NCBI RefSeq assembly: GCF_023051105.1
Contig: NZ_JALKIL010000015.1
Span: 1-64,000, forward strand
Length of the DNA stretch: 64,000 nucleotides
Reading direction: 5' to 3'
Origin: Anaerobiospirillum sp. NML120449
GTDB lineage: Bacteria > Pseudomonadota > Gammaproteobacteria > Enterobacterales > Succinivibrionaceae
Part shown: positions 9,300 to 19,605 of the stretch, piece by piece
Numbering within the stretch: position 1 is the stretch's first letter
How the letters are laid out: every line of letters starts with the position of its first letter
Position numbers and translations under genes: made by a program
The notes under the pieces: model-generated
Databases searched by the model: none
What the model was told of the DNA's origin: nothing
Seen by the model: the letters and a program-made list of their open reading frames with translations, nothing else

Positions 9300-9890
9300 G
9301 GTGGGCGAAGCTGAAAGCTTAAGGGTATTGTTGCTCACAGATATCCCTGTCTTCCATGGACTGTATTGTATAGCACCAGGCACCGGCCCGACACGTCCTC
9401 AGGCCCTGATGCAATTTTTTCTGATAACTGTCGCTCCCCGGCATTACAGTGCGTGCTCTGCCAATGCCTTACTGAGAGGCCGCTCAAGCCCCACATCCCC
9501 TGCTTAAGAGCCCTGCCGTCTGCTCAGATTCCCCTACCACCCTCTCATACATGTCATCTGCTCACAGGAAACTTACGGTCCGCAAGGGCGGTACTGTGAG
9601 TCTGCCGCATGCCCGGCGCTGCAGGGGCGGTACTGTGAGTCTGCCTCATGCCTGGCGTTGCAAGAGCTGTCCTGTGAATCTGCCGCATGCCCGGCCCAGC
9701 CTGCCTGTACGGTGATGCTGATGGCTTTTTCAAAGTGCTGAAGCATGGTCGCTGGTCATATGCATATCTGTGCACTGCAATGCATATCCCTGCAGTCTGA
9801 CGCCATTCTGTGCTCAGGATGACCGCATCCAGATTGAGTCGCATTGCTGCAAATCACCTCAAAATCACTGTCCAGGTGTTTTTCAGGGCC
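9300..9890. other. Intergenic stretch without genes
   Basis: No gene is seen. A 35-40-bp unit around GCATGCCCGGCGCTGCA, with CTGTGAGTCTGCC, is repeated three times between 9585 and 9690 in diverged form. Confidence 0.4.
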
Positions 9891-9895
9891 TTAAA

Positions 9896-9937
9896 AAGCA
9901 GCAGGGCAGCAGATCGAGTGTCGATACTGCTGCCCTG
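9896..9937 (-). terminator. Long hairpin terminator
   Basis: CAGGGCAGCAG (9902-9912) pairs perfectly with CTGCTGCCCTG (9927-9937), and ATCGA/TCGAT extends the stem inside. On the minus strand it is followed by CTGCTTTTT. It probably ends the lipoprotein transcript, although 350 bp separate it from that stop codon. Confidence 0.65.
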
Positions 9938-10289
9938 AAGGTCAGTGGCTGCTGCCCGGTCATGCAGGCCCTGCGGCGCTGCCGGAGCTGCGGTCACTGT
10001 GGTTGTATTGCTGCTATGCCATAAGCTCTGCTGTGCGCCCTGAGCTTTAGCTCTGCCTCACTGTATGTTCTGTGAGTTTCCCTGTAAGCATATCTGATGT
10101 GAACTCTGTCCTGGCAGATAAGGCCTGGTCAGGGAATGCAGGGGCTGCAGGTTCCAGGGACGGAGACTTGCATTTGCCGGCTCAGACAGCTGCAGAGGCT
10201 TTGTGGCTCGTGTATGGCCTGGCATTACATGGTACGGCCGGGCATTACATGGTATGGCCTGGCATGGCGGTCATCGTGGCCTTTTGTGC
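9938..10289. other. 3' untranslated region of the lipoprotein gene
   Basis: No gene is seen. Near 10215-10270 the unit GGCATTACATGGTA is repeated within GGCC-rich sequence. Confidence 0.35.
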
Positions 10290-10907
10290 TTAGAGAGCAC
10301 CGCCGCCAATTGGGCGTACCATCAGCTGCATGAGCTTTTCATTACCGGTAAGGTAGCCCAGCAGCTGTCCTACGTTTTCCAGAGAGCCGGTGTAGTTGAT
10401 GGTGTAGATAGAGTTGTCATCATCGTACTGGCGCAGCCACAGAGCTACGTCCTGCTCGCTCTCACGGCCCTCAATAATGCAGGTACCGTAGGCAACTTCC
10501 GGCTTGGAGGTGAATTCAACACCATTGGCACGGTAGCCCTCGGCAGCAAGATCGCAGGTCTCCTTGATGGTAGGACGTACGGCCTTGTTGATGCGGACAG
10601 TTACCATGGTGGACTTGTCAGCCTTCTCAACAGAGATGGATGAATCAAGCGGGGCGTTGTTGAAAGTTACAACATTCCAGCCATCAGGGATGCCAAGGGC
10701 AAAGTACTCGGTCTGGTAGACCTTCTGGACGGTGGAGTAGAGCTCCTTGATGGAGGCATCCATGAACTCCTCAGGGGTGGAGATCTTCTCCGGTACAGTG
10801 CTGTTACCGGTGGCAGAAAGATCTGAAGAGGAGGATGAGGAGACACATCCGGTCACCATGGCAGCGCAGGCCACGGCAAATGGTAAAAAGAACTTGCTCT
10901 TAATCAT
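10290..10907 (-). CDS. Predicted outer-membrane or periplasmic lipoprotein
   Basis: A 205-aa hypothetical lipoprotein. The ATG at 10907 is chosen because a GGAG ribosome-binding site precedes it and a clean lipoprotein signal follows: positively charged MIKSK, a hydrophobic core, and the lipobox VTGC with the acylated cysteine at about residue 21. A serine-rich linker (SSSSSSDLS) comes next, then a globular domain of about 170 aa with no family I can name. It has two later cysteines (TCDLAAEG and TCIIEG) that could form a disulfide. There is no aspartate right after the lipid cysteine, so the outer membrane is the likelier site. It is a single gene and its function is unknown. Confidence 0.75.
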   Translation of the reverse strand: MIKSKFFLPFAVACAAMVTGCVSSSSSSDLSATGNSTVPEKISTPEEFMDASIKELYSTVQKVYQTEYFALGIPDGWNVVTFNNAPLDSSISVEKADKSTMVTVRINKAVRPTIKETCDLAAEGYRANGVEFTSKPEVAYGTCIIEGRESEQDVALWLRQYDDDNSIYTINYTGSLENVGQLLGYLTGNEKLMQLMVRPIGGGAL

Positions 10908-11305
10908 ACAAACTCCAGAGGTACCAGATAACAGGGTACCGATAAAACTCGTTTTCCGACCGGGCATGGCATCGTACCGCTTCCCAGAGGACAGCGGCCA
11001 CGGCGCAGTGCTGACAGCACTGTAGGCACAGCCCTGATGGCTGCAGACTGTTTATGGCTGACCTGCCTTATAAGTGAGTCAGGCGGACAGTGCGCGTGCA
11101 CAGGCTGTAAGACAGCTGTCAGCTGCAGGTCTGTGACCATGCTGATCTGAGCATAAGCCATAAAGCCTGGCCTGTGCCTGGAAGGGCTTATTTTGTCCCC
11201 AGGTAACTGTACAGAAGCCGGAAAATGCATAATGGTCAGAATTTGACCTTAAGGGCATTGCACAGCAAATTATGTTCCACAGCCATATGTCAATAAGGCG
11301 GCAAA
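10908..11305. other. Intergenic region upstream of the lipoprotein gene
   Basis: No gene is seen. It should hold the lipoprotein promoter on the minus strand, but no clear -10/-35 pair stands out. Confidence 0.3.
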
Positions 11306-11326
11306 GCCCGCACGGGCGGGCTTTTT
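11306..11326 (+). terminator. Orphan hairpin terminator
   Basis: GCCCGC/GCGGGC with a four-base loop and five T on the plus strand is a textbook terminator. No plus-strand gene precedes it, so it may end an untranslated transcript. Confidence 0.6.
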
Positions 11327-11530
11327 ATGCAGTACAGGTGACAGAAAAACAGTGTAGTTTTAATGCCTGGATATGAGCCGGTGCAGGCGCCGGTTTGGGA
11401 GCTGTATGGCCTTTGGGCTGCAACAGCTGCTGCAGTTGCAGCCAGGTGGCTGAATGTGTGCGCCTGGCGGGCGAGGGGGAAGTTGTGGGCCTGGTGGCTG
11501 ATTGTAAAGCGCCTGACTTTCATGGGCCAG

Positions 11531-11568
11531 AAAAGCAGAGCCCCGCTACCTCAGGTGCGGGGCTCTGT
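11531..11568 (-). terminator. Terminator of the methyltransferase gene
   Basis: AGAGCCCCGC (11537-11546) pairs with GCGGGGCTCT (11557-11566). TTTT follows on the minus strand, about 100 bp beyond the methyltransferase stop. Confidence 0.75.
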
Positions 11569-11662
11569 GCCGGCTGTACGGCCTTGCTCACTGCTTTGCA
11601 GGTACAGCTTTGAGCGTATCTGCAGTCAGACTGGGCGGCCATTACTGACAGTGAGGCTGTGC

Positions 11663-14600
11663 TTACTGATCGTCAAAGTCCATGCCCTGAGGAACGAGAC
11701 TGAAGATTTCATCTTCCTCAAAGATATCTGCCATTGGATCAGTGTCTACAGTATCTGCAGCCGGAATGTTTTTGACCTTTCCTTTAACAGCAGGGCGTGC
11801 CCTGGTGCTCCTGACTGCAGGAGCGGCGCCTGCAGCAGCACTCTGAGGCACACCTTTGGCGGCGGCTGCTTTGGCAGTGCCCGCAGCTGCCGGCTTCTTT
11901 GCCGGAGCGGCTGAAGCTGCGCGGCTGGCTGCGGCGGCCTGATCATCACTTTGGGCGCGTGCCTTTGGCTGGGCCTGTGCCGGGGCCTGTGTTTTGCCTG
12001 CACGGCTGTCCACGGAGCCACTGCGGGCTTCGGTGCGGGCGCTGGCAGAAGCTTTTGCAGCCGGTCTGGCTGCAGCGCCCTGCGCAGCTGCAGGGGACTG
12101 AGACTGATCCTTTGCCTGGACCTGAGGCTGGGCAGCTCTGGTCTTTGGGGCGGCTGGCGCAGGGGCTGCCGCACGTGCTGGAGTTCTGGCAGCTGGCCGG
12201 GAGGCAGCATTGCCTGCTGATGGGGCACGGACCGGGACCGGCTGTGATGCCTGGGCAGATGCTTCTGAAGTTGCCTGAGACCTTGCTGGAGCTTTGGTAT
12301 TAGCTCTTGCTGTGGTCGCTGCAGCCGCCGGGGATCGGCTCTGAGCTCTGACCTGTGGCTGGGCCGGGGCCTTAGCCGAAGCCTGTGGCTGGGCCGGGGC
12401 CTGTGACTTAACCTGGGCCGGGGCCTTAGCCGAAGCCTGTGGCTGAGCCGGGGCCTGTGGCTTAGCCTGGGCCGGGGCTTTAGCCGGAGCATGCGGCTGA
12501 GCCTGGGCCGGGGACCTGGCCTGCTGATTGTCCTTGTGTGTTGCCGGGGCGGATCTTACAGAATCAGATCGCCTCTGAGCTGATGGGGCAGCTGCGGTTT
12601 TGCCCGGTGCAGTGCTGAGAGCAGCTCGGGCGCGTGCTGGTCGGGCAGAGTTTCTGATCTGCTTTTCAGCCGGGGCGGCAGGTGAGCTGTGGGCCTGGGT
12701 GTCGTCCTGAGCGGTCCTGATCTCCTGGGCAGTTACATCTAAAGGCTGGGCAGCTGACTTGCCCTCCATGGCATTAATGCTGGTGAGCATGAGCTGAGCC
12801 ATGTCGGTAAAGACTGGCACAACAGCAGATACGGTATTGCCAAATTTGCTCAGGGCCTGAGTCTCGCTGTTAAGGGCGGAAATGGCCTCACGGGCACGGG
12901 CCAGAGCGGCATTGAGCTCATCTGCAGTGTTCTTGAGAGCAGCATTAAGCTCCTGACTGGCTCCCATGTTTTTCAGAGCCTCAATATCGCTCAGTGCGGC
13001 ACTGGCGGCGGCCTGAGCATCGGTTACTGCAACTGCAGGCAGACTGGCATTAGCCGCAGGCTGGGCTTCAGGCAGGCTGTAGTTGTCAGCTGAGGCAACA
13101 TAGTCAGCGTCCTCTTCATACTGGTCATCTGCCTGGCTGTCAGACTCTGAATCAGCGTAGTCATAATCCTCATACTCAGAGTCGTAATCTTCCTGCTGAT
13201 CGTAGCCGTCATCTGACTGGTCATAGCCATCATCATCTGCATAGGCTTCAGCCTCTGCATCAGCCATTGCATAGCCATCATCATCGGCAGCATAGTACTC
13301 CTGGGACTCTGCTTCATCAGCAGCATCGGCATCAGCTGCGTAGTCAGACTGATGAGCTGCATACGCTTCATCGTAGTCAGCTCCAAAATCATAGTCGACC
13401 TGCTCCTGGTAATCAGGATCACTCTCCCACTGCTGGTCGTCAGTCTCAGCATAGTCAGCATCGGCATCAGCATAGTCGACATCAGCACTGGCTTCGACGG
13501 CATCGGCATCAGCATAGTCAGCATCGGCCTCATCATAGTCGACATCAGCACTGGCTTCGACGGCATCGGCATCAGCATAGTCAGCATCGGCCTCATCATA
13601 GTCGGCATAGTCGTAGCTGCCTTCGTCACCCTCAGCGAAGTTATCTGAGGTTTCGTCAGATGCCATGTCAGCTGATGATTCATCAGAATCCTGGTAGCTG
13701 GAGGCATCGTAGTCCTCAATGTCCTGGCTTGCGCTGTCAAAGTCATCAAAGCCTGAAAGGGTGTTGCCCTCGCCTGAAACAAAGACATTGCCCGGACAGG
13801 AGTGGCTGGTAAAGGCGGCACTGATCTGAGACGGATCAATGGCAGGTACAATTTGATCGGCCGGAATGGCATCGAGCTCAGTAAGCTTTTCGATGACCAG
13901 ACGGGCCACATCTGCCATCAAAGGCACTACTACTGAGTTGCCAAACTGACGGTAGGCCTGGGTATCGGAAACCGGGATGGTAAAGCTGTCAGGAAAGCCC
14001 TGCAGACGGGCGCACTCGCGTGGAGTCAGGCGGCGTGGATTGCGGCCTGGCTGAGCAATGAGAATTTCCGAGCCGTCCTTGTAATAGCGGGCGCTGATAG
14101 TACGGGTAATGCCATCGAGCGGAGCAAGGCCGTAGCCAAAGCCGTTACCGGCGGCGCGGTGCTTGGCGGCATAGCGCTGTAAGAAGCTCCACAGACGGTC
14201 AGACAGGGTGTACTTGTCAGCTACCTGCTTTTCCAGAATGTCACGTACCACCAGGGTGCGCTCGCTTGGACGCAGGTTGAAGGCAAAATCAATTCCCTGA
14301 CCATAGCGCTTGCGGTCAAAGCCCACGATAACAATACGCTCACGGTGCTGAGGGACATAAAAGCGGCCATCGAGCACGGCATAGAAGACCTCATAATTGA
14401 GATCATGCAGGGCTTCCTTAATGATGCTGAAAGTGCGTCCACGGTCGTGGGAGCAGAGATTTTTGACATTCTCCAGCATAAAAGCACGGGGACGGTGTCC
14501 GGCTATGATGCGGCAGACATCGAAAAAGAGCGTGCCCTGGGTCTTGTCAGCAAAGCCGGTAGCGCGGCCCATGCTGTTTTTCTTGGAGACACCGGCAATG

Positions 14601-15625
14601 GAAAATGGCTGGCAGGGAAAACCTGCTACCAGAATGTCATGCTGAGGAATATCGCTTACCGGGACCATGGTGATATCGTCCTGGGGTTCCATGCCAAAGT
14701 TGGCAAAGTAGGTAGTACGGCTGTACTTGTTCCACTCATTGGCATAGGCGCAGAAGGCACCGGCAGTTTCAAAGGCCAGGTGCATACCGCCAATACCGGC
14801 AAAGAGATCGATAAAACGGTACTGGCCTGGCTGGGCGCCTTCACGCCAGTAAGGGTGAGGATGACCATTGGCAATGGCAAGAGCAATACTCTCAGGGCCA
14901 CGACGGTAGCCCGGAGTAGAGCGATTTCTTGGAGCGCGTGACTTGCGCACAGGTGTCGCTGCGCCGGCCTGAGCAGCTGGAGCAGCACCTGCAGCCGCAG
15001 CACCTGCAGCAGCTGCCGGGGCAGCTGATGGAGCAGCCGGGCGTGCAGCCTTTGCGGCAGCGGCCGCAATCTGAGCTGCGCGGGCGCCGGTTGCTCTCTG
15101 ACCTGCAGATTCAGGCAGAGGATACTTGCGTGGACGTCCACGACCACGCTTGACCGGCGCGCCGTTTGCTGAGGCGGCCGCTGAAGGAGCACCAGCCACT
15201 GCAGCCCTGGCGGCGGCAGGTGCAGCTGCTGGAGCTGCTGCGCGGGTGGCCGGAGCTGGACTGTGGGCTGATGCTGCAGTATTCATGGCTGCAGCAGCAC
15301 GTGCGGCCAGAGTAGCGGCCTTGGGTGGCCGCCCTCTGCGTCTTGGAGGCGGGGCTGCAGCGGCATCGTCATCAGCTGCGCCGGGGGCAGGGCGGGCTGC
15401 ATTTTGAGCTGCGCCTGCCTGACCGGCTGCCTTATCCGGGCTGCGGCGGGAGTTGCCAGGTGTATTTTGAGAGGAGCTGTCAGCTGGAGCAGGTGCAGCC
15501 GGATCAAGCAGGCTGTTTAAGGCACTGCTCAGGCGTTCCTGCAGGCTCTGTCCCTGTTGTGACGACAGGGCAGCCAGCGCTTCAAAGACTTTATCATCAA
15601 GGTTTATTTTGATTTGCTTTGACAT
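11663..15625 (-). CDS. Dcm-family DNA (cytosine-5) methyltransferase with AT-hooks and long low-complexity tails
   Basis: A 1320-aa protein with a full C5-cytosine methyltransferase core at about residues 268-582: FAGIGG (AdoMet binding), GFPCQPFS with nucleophile C338, LENVKN (E385), QHRER, and the closing helix around RQFGNSVVVP. Stretches such as AGVSKKNS, GNGFGYG, ARYYKDG and IPVSDTQAYRQFGNS match E. coli Dcm, which methylates CCWGG. The same specificity is plausible but unproven. E. coli Dcm has 472 residues; the rest here is accretion. Residues 1-42 look like a short helical oligomerisation segment. Two AT-hook cores (RRRGRPPK near 95-102, RGRGRPRK near 160-167) sit in an Ala/Pro-rich linker. 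An Asp/Tyr/Ala-rich acidic region spans about 625-850 and includes a duplicated 63-bp unit. A basic Ala/Pro/Gln tail runs from about 1000, and the last 30 residues are acidic. No restriction enzyme or Vsr gene is nearby. Confidence 0.9.
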   Translation of the reverse strand: MSKQIKINLDDKVFEALAALSSQQGQSLQERLSSALNSLLDPAAPAPADSSSQNTPGNSRRSPDKAAGQAGAAQNAARPAPGAADDDAAAAPPPRRRGRPPKAATLAARAAAAMNTAASAHSPAPATRAAAPAAAPAAARAAVAGAPSAAASANGAPVKRGRGRPRKYPLPESAGQRATGARAAQIAAAAAKAARPAAPSAAPAAAAGAAAAGAAPAAQAGAATPVRKSRAPRNRSTPGYRRGPESIALAIANGHPHPYWREGAQPGQYRFIDLFAGIGGMHLAFETAGAFCAYANEWNKYSRTTYFANFGMEPQDDITMVPVSDIPQHDILVAGFPCQPFSIAGVSKKNSMGRATGFADKTQGTLFFDVCRIIAGHRPRAFMLENVKNLCSHDRGRTFSIIKEALHDLNYEVFYAVLDGRFYVPQHRERIVIVGFDRKRYGQGIDFAFNLRPSERTLVVRDILEKQVADKYTLSDRLWSFLQRYAAKHRAAGNGFGYGLAPLDGITRTISARYYKDGSEILIAQPGRNPRRLTPRECARLQGFPDSFTIPVSDTQAYRQFGNSVVVPLMADVARLVIEKLTELDAIPADQIVPAIDPSQISAAFTSHSCPGNVFVSGEGNTLSGFDDFDSASQDIEDYDASSYQDSDESSADMASDETSDNFAEGDEGSYDYADYDEADADYADADAVEASADVDYDEADADYADADAVEASADVDYADADADYAETDDQQWESDPDYQEQVDYDFGADYDEAYAAHQSDYAADADAADEAESQEYYAADDDGYAMADAEAEAYADDDGYDQSDDGYDQQEDYDSEYEDYDYADSESDSQADDQYEEDADYVASADNYSLPEAQPAANASLPAVAVTDAQAAASAALSDIEALKNMGASQELNAALKNTADELNAALARAREAISALNSETQALSKFGNTVSAVVPVFTDMAQLMLTSINAMEGKSAAQPLDVTAQEIRTAQDDTQAHSSPAAPAEKQIRNSARPARARAALSTAPGKTAAAPSAQRRSDSVRSAPATHKDNQQARSPAQAQPHAPAKAPAQAKPQAPAQPQASAKAPAQVKSQAPAQPQASAKAPAQPQVRAQSRSPAAAATTARANTKAPARSQATSEASAQASQPVPVRAPSAGNAASRPAARTPARAAAPAPAAPKTRAAQPQVQAKDQSQSPAAAQGAAARPAAKASASARTEARSGSVDSRAGKTQAPAQAQPKARAQSDDQAAAASRAASAAPAKKPAAAGTAKAAAAKGVPQSAAAGAAPAVRSTRARPAVKGKVKNIPAADTVDTDPMADIFEEDEIFSLVPQGMDFDDQ
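13480..13610. repeat. 63-bp in-frame duplication in the acidic tail of the methyltransferase
   Basis: A 63-bp unit (21 codons, encoding Asp/Ala/Tyr-rich sequence around ADADYADADAVEASADVDY) occurs twice almost identically. This indicates recent in-frame expansion of the acidic tail. Confidence 0.8.
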
Positions 15626-16720
15626 TGCTCAATCTCAAATGTATCGCCCCGGACGTAAAAAACAGAGAGGAAACAGTCCCCCTCCCGGCCAAACGGGCTT
15701 TTGCCTATACACAATAACTTTTTCATTATAGCTGAAATGCCGCCCCGGCCCCAAAGCACAGCGCTTTGTGCTGTGGCTGTGCTCTCATGGAGGAACCTGG
15801 CAGGGCCTGGCAGTATACAGGATACAGGCAAAAATCACGCCCGCCTGTGCAAAATTCAGCACAGTACACCACAACCCGGTACAGCACCATCACCAAATTA
15901 GTCCCGGCATCTGCAAGGACGGGCAATTCGGCCCGGCAAACGGCGCCGCCTTACCAGTACGGCCTGCCATGGCAGATATTCCTGGCCATACCTGGCGCCC
16001 GGGCACTGCTGTCGCTACTGTCGGGCGCGTCGGTACTTTCTGTCTGGAATGTCTGTCCTGACTGTATAGCAAGCTTGTCGGTACTGTCGGACACGTGGGC
16101 CTGGTCATGGTTAGTAATTATGATGTGTGGCACCGGCACAGCAACCCCCAGCCTGCCCGAGCGCGGCATCCCCCAGCCAGCCCGCGCACGGCTGCCTGCA
16201 CGCGGTGGTCCGCGCATGGCAGCAAAAAGCCGGTATGGCGCAGTCGGTATGGCGCAGGTGGGGCACCAGCTGCAAACTGCAAGGCACCAGCTCAAGCCTG
16301 CCCCAGTTCCCGGAGGCGTGACCACTGCGTGGCCTCATGCGGCGATTGCGGCATGGCAGAGTACAGTTTAATTGCCCTGTCGGCAGCGCGGAGCTGCTCA
16401 TGATGCCGGGGCTGGCTGGCCGGGTAATTTGCAGTCCATCACAGCTCAGCTGCAGCAAGACTGGGGCGCAGCCGTTGGGAGAGGGGTATGTGATGTGGAG
16501 GGAGGTGTGGCAGGGGCATGGAGGTTAAGCGTTGCTGATGAAAAAGCACATTTTTATGCATGCCCATGCGTCAGAGCGGAGCATGGGGCGGGTGTGTGCT
16601 CCGGTAATTTTGTAATGAGTGGTTATATCGTTTACAATGGCGCACGGCGTGCCTGTTTATCAGGTCTGGTGATGGACGTGGTCTGGATCCAGGGACATGG
16701 TAAGGGCAGGTTTTTATTAT
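15626..16720. other. Intergenic region upstream of the methyltransferase
   Basis: No gene is convincing. Several overlapping open frames on both strands are compositional, rich in Pro, Arg and Ala. The methyltransferase promoter should lie near 15630-15750 on the minus strand. Confidence 0.35.
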
Positions 16721-16723
16721 GAT

Positions 16724-16853
16724 GCTGCCTGACTTGCTGAGATCATTGTCAGGGGCTGAAACTGCCCTGCAGTTACAGCCTCCCGGGTGATCTGCGCTGA
16801 AACATAGCGCAAGCGCCCCGCACATGGTGGGCTGAGCGTTAGCGCTATTTTTC
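16724..16853 (+). ncRNA. Candidate small RNA
   Basis: TATTAT (about 16717-16722) with a weak GGGACA-like -35 box about 16-17 bp upstream could start transcription near 16726. The segment ends in a strong structure: ATAGCGC (16804-16810) pairs with GCGCTAT (16842-16848), with an inner CCC/GGG stem and then a TTTTT run. No reading frame fits. The family is unknown, and the call rests only on the promoter and terminator signals. Confidence 0.3.
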
Positions 16854-16857
16854 CTCA

Positions 16858-17555
16858 GAAGTTCAGGACAGTTAATTGCTGTCAGCATATGTCCGGACAG
16901 CAGGGCCGGTAAGTTTACTTGCCCGCTCCCTTTTCGGGCGTGCAGACAGTACGCATTGCCTTATGGAAGCGCTGCTTTATGCCTTAAGGCTGCACAGTGC
17001 TCCCAGTGCGCAAGGCTCTCTTCCCAGGGGCCCGTGCACCGTTATTACCAGTCCGCTATCACCAGTGGCCAGCGCAACAGCAGTTCTGCTGAGCGTTCAG
17101 ATAAGCTCCGACAGTGCAGCTCCCTGAGGACTTTGATTTCCGGGCAGCGGCGCCAGGCTGACACAGTACGTAAGGCCGGTGATGCCGTATCCATCTGACA
17201 TCATGATGTCAAAAGAGCATGAGAGTCAGACAGGAAGGCCTTTACATGACTTTGCGCTGTCTGTCTGTGATCCTGCCTGGCAACAGGTTACGGCAGATGC
17301 AGTCATGCCTGTCAGGCTCAGCCCTGCAATCTGAGCTCAATTGTCCGGCCACGCACTGCCTGTGGCTGTCTGAGGCTGCCTGAGGCTGCCTGAGGCAGTG
17401 ATCATCAGGCGGGCGCCTGAGGCAGTCATCCTGATGCAGCTGCTGAGCCAGTCAGCCACAGGCAGGACACAGGTGCAGTGTGCATGCACTGCAGGCCCCA
17501 GAGGCAAGGTCATGCAGATCAGGATCTGGTAGCCATTGAGAGCAATGCGGTTTTA
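16858..17555. other. Intergenic region upstream of the NSS transporter
   Basis: No gene is seen. TGAGGCTGCC is repeated three times near 17370, and GCGGGCGCCTGAGGCAGTCAT-like words follow. Confidence 0.35.
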
Positions 17556-17572
17556 ATTTTTGAGGAATTACA

Positions 17573-18958
17573 ATGTCCAGACAGACCTGGAGCAGCCGAC
17601 TTACTTACATTCTGACAGTAGCCGGCGCTACAATCGGATTTGGTGCCACCTGGCGCTTTCCCTACCTGGTAGGCGAGAATGGCGGCGGCGCTTATGTTTT
17701 GATGTTTATTCTGGTTATGCTCCTGGTGGGCATTCCTATCATTCTGGTAGAGAATGTCATTGGCCGTCGTGCCCAGACTAACAGTGTTGACGCTTTCTTC
17801 CCGGCCGGCGCCACTCACAATCCTGCCTGGAAGTTCTTTGGCTATATGGGTCTGCTGGGATCCTTTGGTATTCTGTCCTATTACATGCCTATTGGCGGCT
17901 GGGTTATTTCCTATATTTACCATGTCTTCCTTGGCATGATGGGTGTAGCAGGCGGCCTTGATCTGTCAGCTCCTGTATCCAAAGAGCTGACCAGTGCTTT
18001 CTATACCGAACAGATTGAAAACTCCCCTCTGACCATCACTGTCTGTACCGGTCTTTTTGTGGTGGCCAACTGGTTTATCCTGGGCAAAGGCATTATTGCC
18101 GGCATTGAGCGCTCCGTTAAGTTCCTCATGCCTATGCTCTTTATCTGCCTGATTATCATGGTGGGCCGTAATCTTACCCTTGATGGCGCACTTGAGGGCG
18201 TAAAATTCTATCTTACCCCTGATTTCTCCAAGCTCAGTGGCAAGCTGCTTCTTGATGTTTTAGGTCAGGTATTCTTTGCTCTTTCTCTTGGTTTTGGTGT
18301 CATGATTACCCTGTCTTCACACCTGAACCGTCACGAGAATATGGCCCGTACCGCTGTGATTACCGGTCTTATCAATACCGCCATTGCTGTGCTGGCCGGC
18401 TTTATGATTTTCCCTTCACTGTTCAGTGCCGGTCTGAGCCCTGATGCCGGTCCTTCCCTGGTGTTCAAGACCCTGCCTATTGCCTTCTCTAATATGGCCT
18501 TTGGTAATTTCTTTGCCATTGTGTTCTTCATGCTGCTGGTAATTGCTGCTCTGACCACCTCTCTGACTATCTATCAGGTAATCATTTCCGTTCTCTACGA
18601 GAAGTTCCATATCCGTTATAAAGGTGCCATTAACATTACTCTGCTGAGCATTTTTGTTCTGGGCAACATTCCATGCATCCTGTCCAATGGACCGCTGTCT
18701 GATATCACCATTTTAAACAAGTCCATATTCGATGCTTATGACTTCTTCTCAGGCAATATCTGCTTTGTTATCACCGCTCTGGGTGCCACTGTTTTCGTGG
18801 GCTGGCAGTTAAAGGAGCACTCCATCAACGAGCTTACCAATCAGCATGAGCTCAAGGGCGTGCTCTACAATGCCTGGTTCCACTACGTACGCTATATCAT
18901 TCCGGTAATCATCGTTACTATCTTCATCTACGGTCTGATTCCGCTCTTCACCGCCTGA
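17573..18958 (+). CDS. Sodium-dependent transporter, NSS/SNF family
   Basis: A 461-aa inner-membrane symporter of the neurotransmitter:sodium symporter family, which takes up amino acids or related compounds with sodium. The hallmark first helix is present (ATIGFGATWRFPYL followed by GENGGG), with the unwound glycines that line the sodium and substrate sites. About eleven hydrophobic segments follow, ending near residue 460, a typical length for bacterial members such as MhsT. The start has a strong ribosome-binding site (TGAGGAATTACA before the ATG). A strong terminator follows, so it is a single-gene unit. The substrate cannot be inferred. It is one of the few genes here without a low-complexity extension. 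Confidence 0.93.
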   Translation: MSRQTWSSRLTYILTVAGATIGFGATWRFPYLVGENGGGAYVLMFILVMLLVGIPIILVENVIGRRAQTNSVDAFFPAGATHNPAWKFFGYMGLLGSFGILSYYMPIGGWVISYIYHVFLGMMGVAGGLDLSAPVSKELTSAFYTEQIENSPLTITVCTGLFVVANWFILGKGIIAGIERSVKFLMPMLFICLIIMVGRNLTLDGALEGVKFYLTPDFSKLSGKLLLDVLGQVFFALSLGFGVMITLSSHLNRHENMARTAVITGLINTAIAVLAGFMIFPSLFSAGLSPDAGPSLVFKTLPIAFSNMAFGNFFAIVFFMLLVIAALTTSLTIYQVIISVLYEKFHIRYKGAINITLLSIFVLGNIPCILSNGPLSDITILNKSIFDAYDFFSGNICFVITALGATVFVGWQLKEHSINELTNQHELKGVLYNAWFHYVRYIIPVIIVTIFIYGLIPLFTA

Positions 18959-19071
18959 TAAGGCGCCCCGGCTCCCGGCGCACTGGCTCACCAGTGCCCC
19001 ATTGCGCCAGGGCGCCAGGGCTCAGCCCCCAAGGCAGCCTGAGAGCGATTCAGGACCTGCACGATAAAGAA

Positions 19072-19102
19072 GGCCCCCGGCACTTGCCGGGGGCCTTTTT
19101 TT
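19072..19102 (+). terminator. Terminator of the NSS transporter gene
   Basis: GGCCCCCGGCA pairs perfectly with TGCCGGGGGCC (11 bp, two-base loop) and is followed by seven T. Confidence 0.9.
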
Positions 19103-19605
19103 CGCCCTGAACTTCAATATTAGCCCCGCTCCCTGCCCGGCAGCTGTCCGCGCTCATACAGACTCTGCCAGCCTCATCCTGTCGCATTGCATCGCATCTC
19201 ATCTTTTCTGGCTAATACCCACCTGGCCAATACAATCAAGTCCAATCCCTTACTGTCCAGGTGCCTGGCCTGGCTCTGTCAGCACCTGCGGCACCAGCTC
19301 CTGTCAGCAATAAGACTGCAAATGCATCAGCCGTTTTCATAATAATGGACTGCGTGGCAGGCAGCACAAAGAGCTGCAGCTGCTGCCAACTGCCTGTATC
19401 AATTTATTCACTATTTACAGTTTTAGAAAGCATGTCATGTACCGTGAAGTACTTAACAAAAGTCAGCTATGCAGACATGCATTACGGCCCCGTACCATCA
19501 CACGCAGTTAATGACTGCAGGGAGAGCTTCGCCTGAAAAAGCGGGCGCATGCCTGTAATGCTGCCCAGGCTTACGGATATGTATAAGAATGCACAGGTAC
19601 TGTTG

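Noticed and set aside
13024-13911. Met/Thr-rich minus-strand frame over the methyltransferase acidic tail
   Set aside because: It is a shifted reading of the GAT/GCT repeats; the true frame has all methyltransferase motifs.
10600-16500. Restriction endonuclease or Vsr gene paired with the Dcm-like enzyme
   Set aside because: No such gene is visible in the flanks; the nearest neighbours are a lipoprotein and a non-coding region.
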